Source of the DNA: SAR324 cluster bacterium
GTDB lineage: Bacteria > SAR324 > NAC60-12
Assembly: GCA_014382365.1 (NCBI GenBank)
Contig: JACNJW010000033.1
Coordinates: 1-64,000 of the forward strand
DNA: 64,000 nt
Direction of reading: 5' to 3'
The notes below the pieces were generated by a model. That model was given only the letters and a program-made list of their open reading frames with translations, was not told where the DNA came from and did no database searches. Positions 37,513 through 46,635 of this stretch are shown here, piece by piece (the stretch's first letter is position 1; every line of letters begins with the position of its first letter). The position numbers were made by a program, and so were the translations under genes.

Positions 37513-37713
37513 GATTATTGGACCTTTCACAGGTTCATCCATCTGGTATAAAGAATTTATTAGTACAGCATCTGATAATTCACTGTACTATTGTATTGAA
37601 AAATCTTGTGCAGCAGAATTTTACAAGGAAGCCGGCATTCTTTTTGATGTTGATCATGACACTGAAGAGTCATGTACTTGCACTTGTAACAAAGACAATG
37701 AAGATGGTTTGAA

Positions 37714-39093
37714 TTATCTTCCTCCAACCAGGATAGAGTCAATTTTCAAGGTCGGCTGCCCCACAGTTGTTGGAACCCAGCCACTGGCGGCCCCACACAT
37801 TCCGGCAGCCAAATCCAAGTCATCTGCAATCATCGAAATTTGCTTGAGAACATCAAATCCTTTACCAATAAGAGTTGCTCCCCTAACAGGTTCGGCGATT
37901 TTTCCATTACGAATTGCATAGCCTTCCTGCACGGCAAAATTGAACTCACCTGTTCCAGGATTTACTGAGCCTCCTCCCATTTTTTTGGCATACAAACCAA
38001 AATCAATCGAGCTCAGCATTTCAGCAAGATTATCTGATCCTGGTGCAATGAAAGTATTACGCATTCTGGAAACCGGTGCAAATTTATATGATTCTCGCCG
38101 TGCAGAACCGGTGCGTTGAATACCAACTTGTCCTGCACCTATTCGGTCACTAAGATAATTTTTGAGTATCCCGTTCTCGATAAGTATTGTTCGTTGTGTG
38201 GGAGTTCCTTCATCATCCACATTGCAGGAACCCCACTTGTTTGCCATTGTTCCGTCATCAATTGCAGTCAGAATTGACTGCCCGACCCTTTCTCCAATTT
38301 TGTCATAAAAAGGTGAGGCTTTTTTGCGAATAGCTTCGGTTTCCAAAGGATGACCGCAGGCTTCGTGAAAAATAACACCACCAAATCCGTTGCCCAAAAT
38401 AACCGGCATTGTACCACCATTGATATAACCTGCTCCGGCCATACGCAATGCAGATTGTGCTGCATTTTCTGCAAGTTCTTCCAGATTTAAATCCTCGAAA
38501 AATTCATAACCACCCAAAACTCCGGGACTTTCTCCTGCAGTTTGGGGTCCGTCCCCTTTTTCCGCAACCGCCGATAGGCGCATTCTGGAATAACTCCGTT
38601 CATCCTCAGTCCACAAGCCTTCACTGTTTGCAACCAGAATAGAACGTTTCTTTTCTGCCATGTTTACCGTCACCTGTTTGACTTCATCTCCATGCTTCCT
38701 TGTTAGTTCATCCAGATTACGGAGTAATTCTACCCGTTCAGATTTACTCACAGATTCCGGATTAATTGCAACATGATGAATATCCTCCACAGCTTGCTGT
38801 TCAAGTGCCTGCAAACTTTCCTGTCGGCTCTCTTTGTGTGATTGTCCTAAATTTTTTGTTAGTTTCAACAAATTCTCTTCATCCGGATCACTGCTGTAAC
38901 CATAGTAGGCCTCATTTCCATAAAGTAAACGCACACCAATTCCAAACGAATTTGAGGAGTTGATTTCATCAATCTTCTGATCCAGCAGATTGATTGAGGA
39001 TGAAACAGAATCTTCAACAAAGACTTCTGTAAAATCTGCCCCCTGCCTAAGCCCATGTTCCAAAATTTTTGTGACCGTGTTTTCTGCTAACAT
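37714..39093 (-). CDS. tldD: Metalloprotease TldD
   Basis: TldD forms a heterodimer with TldE (PmbA) that degrades unfolded peptides; in some bacteria it matures microcins or controls CcdA antitoxin. The 459-residue product has the family's zinc motif HEACGHPLE, with the two His and the Glu (HExxxH) in the GGVIFHEACGH segment. The GSARRESYKFAPVSRMRNTFI and GLYAKKMGGGSVNPGTGEFNF stretches identify TldD rather than TldE. Length is slightly below the E. coli 481. The TldE partner gene is not in the window. It lies upstream of the DoeB-like gene on the same strand but with a 279-base gap, so separate expression is likely. Confidence 0.92.
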   Translation of the reverse strand: MLAENTVTKILEHGLRQGADFTEVFVEDSVSSSINLLDQKIDEINSSNSFGIGVRLLYGNEAYYGYSSDPDEENLLKLTKNLGQSHKESRQESLQALEQQAVEDIHHVAINPESVSKSERVELLRNLDELTRKHGDEVKQVTVNMAEKKRSILVANSEGLWTEDERSYSRMRLSAVAEKGDGPQTAGESPGVLGGYEFFEDLNLEELAENAAQSALRMAGAGYINGGTMPVILGNGFGGVIFHEACGHPLETEAIRKKASPFYDKIGERVGQSILTAIDDGTMANKWGSCNVDDEGTPTQRTILIENGILKNYLSDRIGAGQVGIQRTGSARRESYKFAPVSRMRNTFIAPGSDNLAEMLSSIDFGLYAKKMGGGSVNPGTGEFNFAVQEGYAIRNGKIAEPVRGATLIGKGFDVLKQISMIADDLDLAAGMCGAASGWVPTTVGQPTLKIDSILVGGR

Positions 39094-39191
39094 ATAATTA
39101 TTTCAGCTAAATAGTTAATTCGTTTGCGTTTGCAAACATTGTTTCGTTTAAGTCTAATCTAAAACTAATTGTGCTGCAATCCGGAAACCAG

Positions 39192-40349
39192 TCAGACCAG
39201 ATTATATTCCTGAATCATGCGGCCTTCTGCAAAACGCTGATAATCCAATTTGCTGACATCTACTGTAGTTGCCCGGCCATCAATCAAGATCTCAGCCATC
39301 AATTTTCCACAAATCGGCCCCTGCATAAAACCATGACCTGAAAATCCAGTCAGTAAATAGTATCCTGTTACAGGTGTTGGACCAATAATGGGATGAGCAT
39401 CTGGTGTCATTTCATACAATCCTGCCTGTCGTGCAGTTATTCCAGTACTGCTAAGCAAGGGCATTCGCTCTACTGCAGCTTCAATATGTTTCAACTCCCA
39501 ATCAGTATCAATACTCTGATCTGCACCAATTATTTGATTTGGATTAGACATCCCACTGAGTAAGCCATTACCTTCCCGGTGGAAATAGAGACTTTGAGCA
39601 AAGTCAATTACAAATGGAAAATCTTCCGGTAGTTCCGGCAGGGCTTCTGTAACCAGCCATTGACGCCGCAATGGAGAGACTGGTGTATTAACTCCAATTT
39701 TATTTCCAAGGTCAGCACTCCATGGTCCACAGCAATTGACTACGGTTTTGGTTTCAACATTTCCAAGTGTGGTATTAACTCTCCAAACCTGATTATTATC
39801 AATGTCAATAGAGCTTGCAGAACAGTTGGTGAGAAAAGTGGCGCCAAGCCTTTTAGCTGCGTTAATATAGCCCATCACAATACTGTTTGGATCAGCAAGT
39901 CCTTCTTCTGCATTGAAAGATCCAGCTATGACATCCGGGAAATTACAGGGTGCAGCAAGTCGACGTACTTCATCTCCTGTAAGCCATTCAGTTTTAATTC
40001 CAAGAGTACGTTGTAATTTCACTGCCCGCTTAAACGCCTCAACATCTTTTTCCCGAGTCAGTGCAAACAAATAACCGCATTTTTGTACCAATGCCGCTTG
40101 TCCGATTTCATCCTCTAAAGACTCGATCATGGCAAGGCTTTTTTGAGAAAGTCGGATATTGACTTCAGTCTCGAACTGATAGCGGATTCCACCGGCACAG
40201 CGGCCAGTCGCCCCTGTCCCAAAGAATTGTTCGCGTTCCAGCAACAGGATGTCCTTGTAACCGCGACAAGCCAAATGGTAAGCAGTACTTGCTCCCATCA
40301 CCCCTCCGCCGATGATTACTACAGAAGCAGTTTTAGGAAGCTCTGACAT
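39192..40349 (-). CDS. FAD-dependent amine/amino acid oxidoreductase (DadA/SoxB-like)
   Basis: The 385-residue product has an N-terminal FAD dinucleotide motif (VVIIGGGVMGASTAYHLACRG, residues 10-30), the GRCAGGIRYQF segment near 50, and the C-terminal MTPDAHPIIGPTPVTGYYLLTGFSGHGFMQGP motif of the sarcosine oxidase/glycine oxidase/DadA family. These enzymes oxidise secondary amines or D-amino acids. No covalent-flavin motif can be judged with certainty. The gene is near tldD and the ectoine-type genes but is not clearly in their operon, so a link to breakdown of methylated amines or solutes is an inference. Confidence 0.85.
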   Translation of the reverse strand: MSELPKTASVVIIGGGVMGASTAYHLACRGYKDILLLEREQFFGTGATGRCAGGIRYQFETEVNIRLSQKSLAMIESLEDEIGQAALVQKCGYLFALTREKDVEAFKRAVKLQRTLGIKTEWLTGDEVRRLAAPCNFPDVIAGSFNAEEGLADPNSIVMGYINAAKRLGATFLTNCSASSIDIDNNQVWRVNTTLGNVETKTVVNCCGPWSADLGNKIGVNTPVSPLRRQWLVTEALPELPEDFPFVIDFAQSLYFHREGNGLLSGMSNPNQIIGADQSIDTDWELKHIEAAVERMPLLSSTGITARQAGLYEMTPDAHPIIGPTPVTGYYLLTGFSGHGFMQGPICGKLMAEILIDGRATTVDVSKLDYQRFAEGRMIQEYNLV

Positions 40350-40451
40350 ATATTTTTTAGGCTTAGGAATGAGGCAAAAATATAATTTATTTGTTGATGT
40401 TTAGTTCACGATTCTGCAGAGAGAAAAGTAGAAAAAACCATCACATGAAAA

Positions 40452-41276
40452 TCATATATCTGTATAACTGAGGTAGGCTTTCAAAAAGACTACTGCCTTT
40501 TCGGTTATTTTAGGCCCTCTGCGAAAAAAGAACTGTTGTGCAACTGAGTATTTATCCACTGTAGTCGGTTTTTTTTCATTCATTTCTCCATTGACATCTC
40601 TACTTGCAGTAGTTAGAACTTTTTGCAAAAGCACCGGTGTTGCATAATTAATTTCTTCCAGTTCCAGAGTCATCCTGGAGGCCAGCATCGTCATGGGAAT
40701 ACCATATAAAGTTTCGGCAAAGAAAAAACTCAAAAAACGTGCAACCGCTTCAATTTCTTCATTACTGCGCTGCAGTAACCAAATCGTCATTTCGCTACGA
40801 AAATCTGCCAATTCCTTCTTTTTGATTCCGGCAGAATTAATTCCCAATTTAGCCTCACTCAGATAGTCTTTTGTTTTTATCCGCATGAAGTTTAAAAAAC
40901 CTCCAGATTTGCGAAATATCCTGTTGTTCAAAAAGCGCTTCTCAAAGTCACGCAAAATAAAGCGTCCCAACATAAGTTGCTTCAATATCTGTTTTGAAGC
41001 AGTGGCATCTTTCAAGTCAGACGAAACACGCTCTAACAGCAGGACAAGTTCTTTTTGCTCATTTTCAATGTCCAGCAAACGCTGAATTTCCTCTTCAGTA
41101 ATTTGTGGATTATTGGCTGGCACTTCTGGAGTCAGCGGTAACTCAGCTACTTTTACCTGATATGTTTTTACTGCTGAAGGAGTTTGAGGAATAGTAAAAT
41201 ACTGGAGATAAAGTAAATAGGCCGTAGAGAGGAAAAAGACTCCAGTAAACAGAGGATATAATTTTTTCAGCTTCAT
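40452..41276 (-). CDS. Membrane-anchored helical protein of unknown function
   Basis: The 274-residue product has a Lys-rich start and one hydrophobic helix (about residues 8-26), predicting an inner-membrane anchor or an uncleaved signal. A Pro-rich linker follows (TIPQTPSAVKTYQ to PLTPEVPANNPQ) and then an all-helical, partly coiled-coil body with many Arg/Lys/Glu. No catalytic motif or known domain is recognised. It starts 43 bases downstream of the argG stop and may be transcribed with argG and the cold-shock gene, but no functional connection is apparent. Confidence 0.7.
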   Translation of the reverse strand: MKLKKLYPLFTGVFFLSTAYLLYLQYFTIPQTPSAVKTYQVKVAELPLTPEVPANNPQITEEEIQRLLDIENEQKELVLLLERVSSDLKDATASKQILKQLMLGRFILRDFEKRFLNNRIFRKSGGFLNFMRIKTKDYLSEAKLGINSAGIKKKELADFRSEMTIWLLQRSNEEIEAVARFLSFFFAETLYGIPMTMLASRMTLELEEINYATPVLLQKVLTTASRDVNGEMNEKKPTTVDKYSVAQQFFFRRGPKITEKAVVFLKAYLSYTDI

Positions 41277-41319
41277 GCTTCTTACCAGTTAAAATAAATG
41301 GTTTGTGAGCAGACCGGCT

Positions 41320-42543
41320 CTAGATTTTAGAGTTTGCTTTCAAACCAGCTTGGATGCGTAACGGCAAAGCATGAAGTTTGATAAAACCAATAGCGTCTTG
41401 CGGATCATAAGCACCTTGGTCTGCCTCCATTGTTGCCATATCCTCATCATAGAGGCTGTTAGGCGACTTTCGGCCGGTCACCATGCAGTTACCCTTGTAA
41501 AGTTCCAGACGAACTGTCCCGTTTACAGGCTCCTGTGTTTTCTTTACCATATCAAGTAGAATTTCCATTTCAGGTGAAAACCAAAACCCATCATAAGTCA
41601 ACTGTGCAAAACGCGGCATCAATGTATCTTTGAGATTGATAACACCTCGATTCAGAGTAATTGACTCCATTGCACGGTGAGCAATATGCAGAATAGTTCC
41701 ACCAGGTGTTTCATAAACACCTCTGTTTTTCATTCCTACGAAACGTGATTCTACCATATCAATCCGGCCTACACCATGTTTTCCACCCAACTCATTGAGG
41801 TAGGTCAACAATTTGGCAGGAGAATATGCTTTGCCATCTACAGCAACAGGGTTCCCCTTTTCAAATTCGATTTGAATATCCTGTGACTCATCCGCTGCTA
41901 CTTGCGGTGATTTTGACAATTCAAACATTTCCTGTAAAGGAGCCTGCCAAGGGTCCTCCAACATACCAGATTCAAAACTAATGTGCATTAGATTTTCATC
42001 AGAACTCCAGGGTTGATCTTTTGATGCTTTTACCGGAATTCCATACTTTTCTGCATATGCCAATAGTTCTGTTCTACCAGGATATTTTTGGAAAAATTCT
42101 GGAATTTTCCATGGTGCAACCACCTTTATATCGGGTTTTAAAGCATAATAACTCAGTTCAAAGCGTACCTGATCATTGCCTTTACCGGTTGCACCATGTG
42201 AGACAGCAACTGCACCTTCCTTTTCAGCAACTTCAATTTGTTTTTTGGAAATCAGGGGACGCGCCAGTGAGGTACCCAATAAATAAGTTCCTTCATAAAG
42301 TGCATTCCATTGAATTGAGGGCAACACATAATCCTGAACAAATTCTTCTTCAACATTTTCGATCAATACTTTTGCTGCGCCTGCTTTTTTACCTTTTTCG
42401 ATAATAGCATCCAAATCTTCAACTTTCTGGCCTAAATCAAGACAGAGTGCAATGACTTCATAACCTTGTTGATCAAGCCAATGAACAAGGACAGAGGTGT
42501 CTAATCCACCGGAATATGCTAATACTAGTTTTTCTTTCTTCAT
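41320..42543 (-). CDS. argG: Argininosuccinate synthase
   Basis: ArgG joins citrulline and aspartate with ATP to give argininosuccinate, the next-to-last step of arginine synthesis. The 407-residue product has the PP-loop LAYSGGLDTS (residues 8-17), ALCLDLGQ, SHGATGKGNDQVRFEL and the C-terminal substrate-binding segments (GRIDMVESRFVGMKNRGVYETPGG), all as expected for the type I enzyme. It begins two bases after the stop of the membrane cold-shock gene, so both are probably on one message. argC is found separately at 54.2 kb. Confidence 0.97.
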   Translation of the reverse strand: MKKEKLVLAYSGGLDTSVLVHWLDQQGYEVIALCLDLGQKVEDLDAIIEKGKKAGAAKVLIENVEEEFVQDYVLPSIQWNALYEGTYLLGTSLARPLISKKQIEVAEKEGAVAVSHGATGKGNDQVRFELSYYALKPDIKVVAPWKIPEFFQKYPGRTELLAYAEKYGIPVKASKDQPWSSDENLMHISFESGMLEDPWQAPLQEMFELSKSPQVAADESQDIQIEFEKGNPVAVDGKAYSPAKLLTYLNELGGKHGVGRIDMVESRFVGMKNRGVYETPGGTILHIAHRAMESITLNRGVINLKDTLMPRFAQLTYDGFWFSPEMEILLDMVKKTQEPVNGTVRLELYKGNCMVTGRKSPNSLYDEDMATMEADQGAYDPQDAIGFIKLHALPLRIQAGLKANSKI

Positions 42544-42545
42544 AA

Positions 42546-43037
42546 TCAGTTTAAATGTGTTTCAGAAACTTGAGTAAGCTGAGTCTCATCTGACTCTTCG
42601 TAAATATCAGGATATTTTTCTGGATCTGCAGGTTTTGTACGAATCACTTTGAGGGCAACCGGACCTTTTTTACCTGACCCGACTTCAAATTCGACACGAT
42701 CTCCCAGGTTGAGAAAACGAAATCCGGCCTGCCTTATTTCAGACTGATGCACAAAAAGGTCATCACCGGAATCCTGTTCTATGAAGCCAAACCCCTTATT
42801 TGGGTTAAACCATTTGACTGTACCGTCACGTCGAACACCTTCTTCATAACTCTGCTGTTTTTTTGACAGTAACCCCAGTGCCAATAAAAGTACTATGAAT
42901 GAAAAAACTGCTAAAATTATGATGATGTTTTCATTAACAATTATTTCAGTAGTTTTTTGATTCCAAAGAAAATATAGCAATCCCAACATTACAGCAGTTT
43001 GTGCTGCAATGATGGCAAACAAAGATTTGTTGTTCAT
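42546..43037 (-). CDS. Membrane-anchored cold-shock domain protein
   Basis: The 163-residue product has two predicted transmembrane helices (about 7-25 and 38-57) and then a canonical cold-shock domain from residue 72 ([15 protein letters not shown] with RNP1 KGFGFI, and [10 protein letters not shown] with RNP2) ending near VALKVI. An acidic tail of about 30 residues follows. A short loop between the helices puts both the N-terminus and the CSD on the cytoplasmic side, so the domain could hold RNA or single-stranded DNA at the membrane. Usual Csp proteins are about 70 residues and soluble. The gene precedes argG by two bases. The RNA-binding role is inferred from the intact aromatic motifs. 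Confidence 0.85.
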   Translation of the reverse strand: MNNKSLFAIIAAQTAVMLGLLYFLWNQKTTEIIVNENIIIILAVFSFIVLLLALGLLSKKQQSYEEGVRRDGTVKWFNPNKGFGFIEQDSGDDLFVHQSEIRQAGFRFLNLGDRVEFEVGSGKKGPVALKVIRTKPADPEKYPDIYEESDETQLTQVSETHLN

Positions 43038-43115
43038 GTTTTGTTATTTTATGCATTTGTTTTTTTGTAATATTCAGCTGCGAATTTTTTTGTTTTTCCT
43101 CTGCAACAATTGTAT

Positions 43116-44063
43116 TTAAACAGTTTGTTCTGCCAGCCAACGCTCTGCGTCAATAGCTGCCATACATCCAGTTCCAGCAGCAGTCACCGCCTGACGGTAT
43201 ATATGATCCTGAACATCACCTGAGGCAAAAACTCCCTCAACCGAAGTATAAGTAGAACCAGGAGTAACTTTCAGATAACCGTTTTCGTTCAAATCCAATT
43301 GGCCTTCGAACAATTTCGTGTTTGGTGTGTGACCAATCGCAATAAAAAGACCTGTCAAAGGATGTTCTGTAACTTCTTCTGTTTTAACATTTCTGACTTT
43401 CAAAGATGTCATTCCCGCCATTGCATTGCCAACAACTTCTTCCACAACTGTATCCCAAAATATTGTAATTTTTTCATGATCAATAGCACGCTGCTGCATG
43501 ATCTTACTTCCACGAAATTCATCCCGACGATGAATCAGTGTGACACTTTTACAGATATTTGCCAAATACAGGGCTTCCTCCAGAGCAGTATCTCCGCCGC
43601 CAACAACTGCTACATCTTGCTCCCTGAAGAAAAACCCATCACAGGTTGCACAAGCCGAAACGCCTCTTCCGCTGTATTCTTTCTCTGAATCCATACCCAG
43701 CCATCTCGCAGAGGCTCCAGTAGAAACAATCAATGAATCACAGGTCAATGTGTCTTTGTCTTCCAAAGTGAGTGTGAACGGACGTTGAGACAAATCGGCC
43801 TCTACCACGTCTCCAGTAAAAAATTGTGTTTCAAAACGTGCGGCTTGAGCTTTCAGAAGATCCATCATTTCCGGACCTTTGATACCCTCAGGAAAACCGG
43901 GATAATTCTCCACATCTGTGGTAATCATTAGTTGCCCACCTGCCTCACGCCCAGAGACGACAACAGGGTTCAAGTTGGCTCTTGCAGCATAGATTGCTGC
44001 GGTCAAACCTGCAGGTCCAGAGCCTAGAATAATAAGTTTGTGATGTTGTGTTTTTTCTGACAT
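43116..44063 (-). CDS. trxB: Thioredoxin reductase
   Basis: TrxB passes electrons from NADPH through FAD to thioredoxin. The 315-residue product has the FAD motif LGSGPAGLTAAIYAARA (12-28), the redox-active CATC in GVSACATCDGFFF (about 136-142), the NADPH motif VVGGGDTALEEALYLA and the C-terminal SGDVQDHIYRQAVTAAGTGCMAA. All are as in the low-molecular-weight bacterial enzyme. No thioredoxin gene is adjacent. The nearby candidate selenoprotein with a UxxC motif is 11 kb away and could be one of its indirect clients, which is speculation. Confidence 0.96.
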   Translation of the reverse strand: MSEKTQHHKLIILGSGPAGLTAAIYAARANLNPVVVSGREAGGQLMITTDVENYPGFPEGIKGPEMMDLLKAQAARFETQFFTGDVVEADLSQRPFTLTLEDKDTLTCDSLIVSTGASARWLGMDSEKEYSGRGVSACATCDGFFFREQDVAVVGGGDTALEEALYLANICKSVTLIHRRDEFRGSKIMQQRAIDHEKITIFWDTVVEEVVGNAMAGMTSLKVRNVKTEEVTEHPLTGLFIAIGHTPNTKLFEGQLDLNENGYLKVTPGSTYTSVEGVFASGDVQDHIYRQAVTAAGTGCMAAIDAERWLAEQTV

Positions 44064-44406
44064 TTTTTATTTTTATTGTTTTTCAAGATTTGAAGTGTGT
44101 GCATTATAAAACAAAATATCCAAGATCATAATTTTTTACAAATACAATCTAAAACCGTTCTTATCTTAAAAGCATTTAAACTAGTTATAGTTTAGCATTT
44201 CGGACCACGAAATGATCAAGTCAATTCACTTTTTTAGAACTGTTAAGACAACTATACTTGGTAAAAATCTCACTTACGGCGCATTGACGGTTAGTAAGTT
44301 TGTCTGTTGGAAACTAATTATAACGGTAGTTCGATTCTAACCTAATAACAAAATTTTCTGCCTTTATTGAACCCGGTATCACACATTTTCAGAGCAGGTA
44401 TCAGTT
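44064..44406. other. Intergenic region between trxB and mutL
   Basis: No gene, tRNA or clear repeat is recognised in these 343 bases. The trxB promoter is presumably in the part nearest 44064, but no confident hexamers are seen. Confidence 0.3.
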
Positions 44407-46368
44407 TTAAATCTTCAGTCGTTTTTCCAGTTCTTTAAAAGAAAATTCCAACAAAAGCGGAGATTCCTGAAGGGAAGACATCGGCCTGCCTAATTCTTCC
44501 CATTGAGCCAGCAAAGACGCCATTTCAAACTGAGACAATTGTTGTTCTGCCTTCAGGGCTGCATGGACTGCAACTACCTGACAGATATCTGCTAATATTT
44601 CTTCAATATGCCCCCGTTTTCCAAATAATGCCAGCTGATCCAGGATTTCTTTGATTACTTTTTCTACCTGATCTCCTTTCAACAATTCCGGAATCGTATT
44701 CACTGCAAAGGTACTGCCTCCAAAAGGACTAAATGTAAAACCGGAAAGTTCCAGAGGTTCAAAAGATTGTTCCAGCAGTACTGATTCCTGAGGTGTCAGT
44801 TCCAATAAAAGTGAAGCCTTGAAAGTCTGAACAGGCACTTCTTTTTTTTGAAGTGAATCCACATAATAATCATAGAGCAAGCGCTCATGAAGCGCTCGTT
44901 GTTCAATCAAGACAAGTCCTGCAGAATTTTCTGCAACAATATATTTATTTCTCAATTGTCCCAGCACCAGGATTTTTTTCGAAAGTTCCGGAAGAGGTGA
45001 AATTAAGCGTAGATTGCGTATCTCATTTTCTGCAAATTTCACTGGAATGGAACCCGGAACCACACCTGCTTTCGCGGGAACAAAATCCTGTATTTTCTCA
45101 GAAAATCTACTTTTTCCAGTGACGCCTGGTTTGTCGGCTGTTGCAGGGATTCCAATTTGATTTTGCTGACTCAGGGAACCGCGTGGTGGTGATTCTCTGG
45201 CTTCTTTTACAGACACTTTTTTACTGGCTGCAGGTAAAATCCCTGAAGGTAATTCTTCCAATGGCAATGAGTCATCCATTGGCAGTTCAATTTGTCCGGA
45301 TACGCCTGTGTGGGATTTTTGTAAAGCCGAATGTTCCCTCCCAAAAAATCTGCGACTCGCTCCATCTTTCAGTGCTCGGGAAATTTGATCTGCCAAAATC
45401 GCATGTACCAGCTGATTATTCCTGAAACGAATTTCCGTTTTTGCGGGATGTACATTGACATCAATTTCAGTTGGATCTATTTGGAGATGAAGAAAAAATA
45501 CTGGATGCTGACCTTTTCCTAAAAAAGTACCATAACCATCATAAATTCCATGATTGATGGCTGGAGATTTAATATTTCTCTCATTCACAAATACATACTG
45601 CCAGCGTCTGCTCGTTCTGGGTTTTGAGGGAAAAGAGATGAAGCCGGAAAACTTCAGATATGTTTCTTCATGTTTTACCGACATCATAATTTCCTTAAAC
45701 TCTTCACCAAAAAGCTGCTGGATTCTTGTCTGCAGTTGCTGACCTCCAGTTAGATTAAGCAACAACTGACGATTATGAGTAAGGCGAAAATGGAGCTGAG
45801 GATTAGCCAGTGCCTTTTGAACTATATGCTGTTGAATGTGTTGAAGTTCAGTTGCAGTAGTTTTCAAAAATTTTAATCTGGCAGGTGTATTATAAAACAA
45901 TCTTTCGACAGTAACTTTTGTTCCCAGTGGAAATCCTGTTTTTCCAACATGTTCCAGATAACCGCCTTTGATGAACAACTTGGTTGCCCCCTGACTCTCA
46001 TCATTACAGGTCAAAATCTCAAAATGAGAAACTGCTGCAATTGAAGACAGTGCTTCTCCACGAAAGCCCAAAGTCCTGATACGAAACAAATCATCTTCAT
46101 CAATAATTTTGCTTGTTGCATGCCTCTCTACTGCAAGTTGAGCGTCTGCTTCGTTCATTCCGCAACCGTTATCAAGCACCGAAATCATGTCCTTACCGCC
46201 ATTTTTTACGTTGACTTGAATTGCCGTTGCTCCTGCATCAATTGCATTCTCAACCAGTTCTTTAACCACCGATGCAGGACGCTCAACCACCTCGCCCGCA
46301 GCAATTTTATTGATCAATGATTCCGGCAGAATTTTGACAATATTTGCATTAAATGAAGTTTTAGTCAT
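44407..46368 (-). CDS. mutL: DNA mismatch repair protein MutL
   Basis: MutL couples MutS mismatch recognition to strand incision. The 653-residue product has the GHKL ATPase motifs: LVENAIDAGAT (about 40-50), DNGCGM and TLGFRGEALSSIAAVSHF, then the NVHPAKTEIRF segment, a Pro/Ser-rich linker (about 370-450) and a C-terminal dimerisation domain. Where endonuclease-type MutL has DQHAxxExxxxE, this protein reads EQRALHERLLYD, so the metal-binding Asp, the His and the final Glu are changed. That points to a MutL without nicking activity, as in E. coli, which needs MutH. No mutH or mutS is in the window. Confidence 0.95.
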   Translation of the reverse strand: MTKTSFNANIVKILPESLINKIAAGEVVERPASVVKELVENAIDAGATAIQVNVKNGGKDMISVLDNGCGMNEADAQLAVERHATSKIIDEDDLFRIRTLGFRGEALSSIAAVSHFEILTCNDESQGATKLFIKGGYLEHVGKTGFPLGTKVTVERLFYNTPARLKFLKTTATELQHIQQHIVQKALANPQLHFRLTHNRQLLLNLTGGQQLQTRIQQLFGEEFKEIMMSVKHEETYLKFSGFISFPSKPRTSRRWQYVFVNERNIKSPAINHGIYDGYGTFLGKGQHPVFFLHLQIDPTEIDVNVHPAKTEIRFRNNQLVHAILADQISRALKDGASRRFFGREHSALQKSHTGVSGQIELPMDDSLPLEELPSGILPAASKKVSVKEARESPPRGSLSQQNQIGIPATADKPGVTGKSRFSEKIQDFVPAKAGVVPGSIPVKFAENEIRNLRLISPLPELSKKILVLGQLRNKYIVAENSAGLVLIEQRALHERLLYDYYVDSLQKKEVPVQTFKASLLLELTPQESVLLEQSFEPLELSGFTFSPFGGSTFAVNTIPELLKGDQVEKVIKEILDQLALFGKRGHIEEILADICQVVAVHAALKAEQQLSQFEMASLLAQWEELGRPMSSLQESPLLLEFSFKELEKRLKI

Positions 46369-46537
46369 TTTTTAGTGGTAACTTTTAATAAATCTAGAGT
46401 AAGTATTTTGGTGAAGCATTTTGTTGTCGAAAGTTTTGCATATTATACTTGAAGTCATCGTAGCTCAAAGACAATCGTGAAGCAAGATTGACTCTCAATT
46501 TTTCGCAGAATTTCCATTTTATTATTCATCAAATGCA

Positions 46538-46562
46538 TTACTCACTCATTTCGAGTGAGTAA
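46538..46562. promoter_or_regulatory. Palindromic candidate operator upstream of the phosphoesterase gene
   Basis: TTACTCACTC (46538-46547) and its complement GAGTGAGTAA (46553-46562) flank a 5-base centre. Alternating ACTCACT half-sites resemble TetR-type operators. It lies 73 bases before ATG 46636 and on the upstream side of mutL, so it may regulate either gene. Confidence 0.4.
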
Positions 46563-46635
46563 GATTTACACATTGCTGGCATGTTGGTCACTCAATGCGT
46601 AGTTTATCTTAATCTAAAACAATAAAGGAACGAAT

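Noticed and set aside
37487..37735. Plus-strand open stretch with a cysteine-rich segment (ESCTCTCNKDNED)
   Set aside because: No start codon or ribosome site, it begins inside a dispersed repeat and runs without a break into the antisense of tldD, so chance is more likely than a gene.
44320..44350. GGTAGTTCGATTCTAACC resembling a tRNA T-arm
   Set aside because: The stem does not pair fully, and no anticodon arm or acceptor stem is found upstream.
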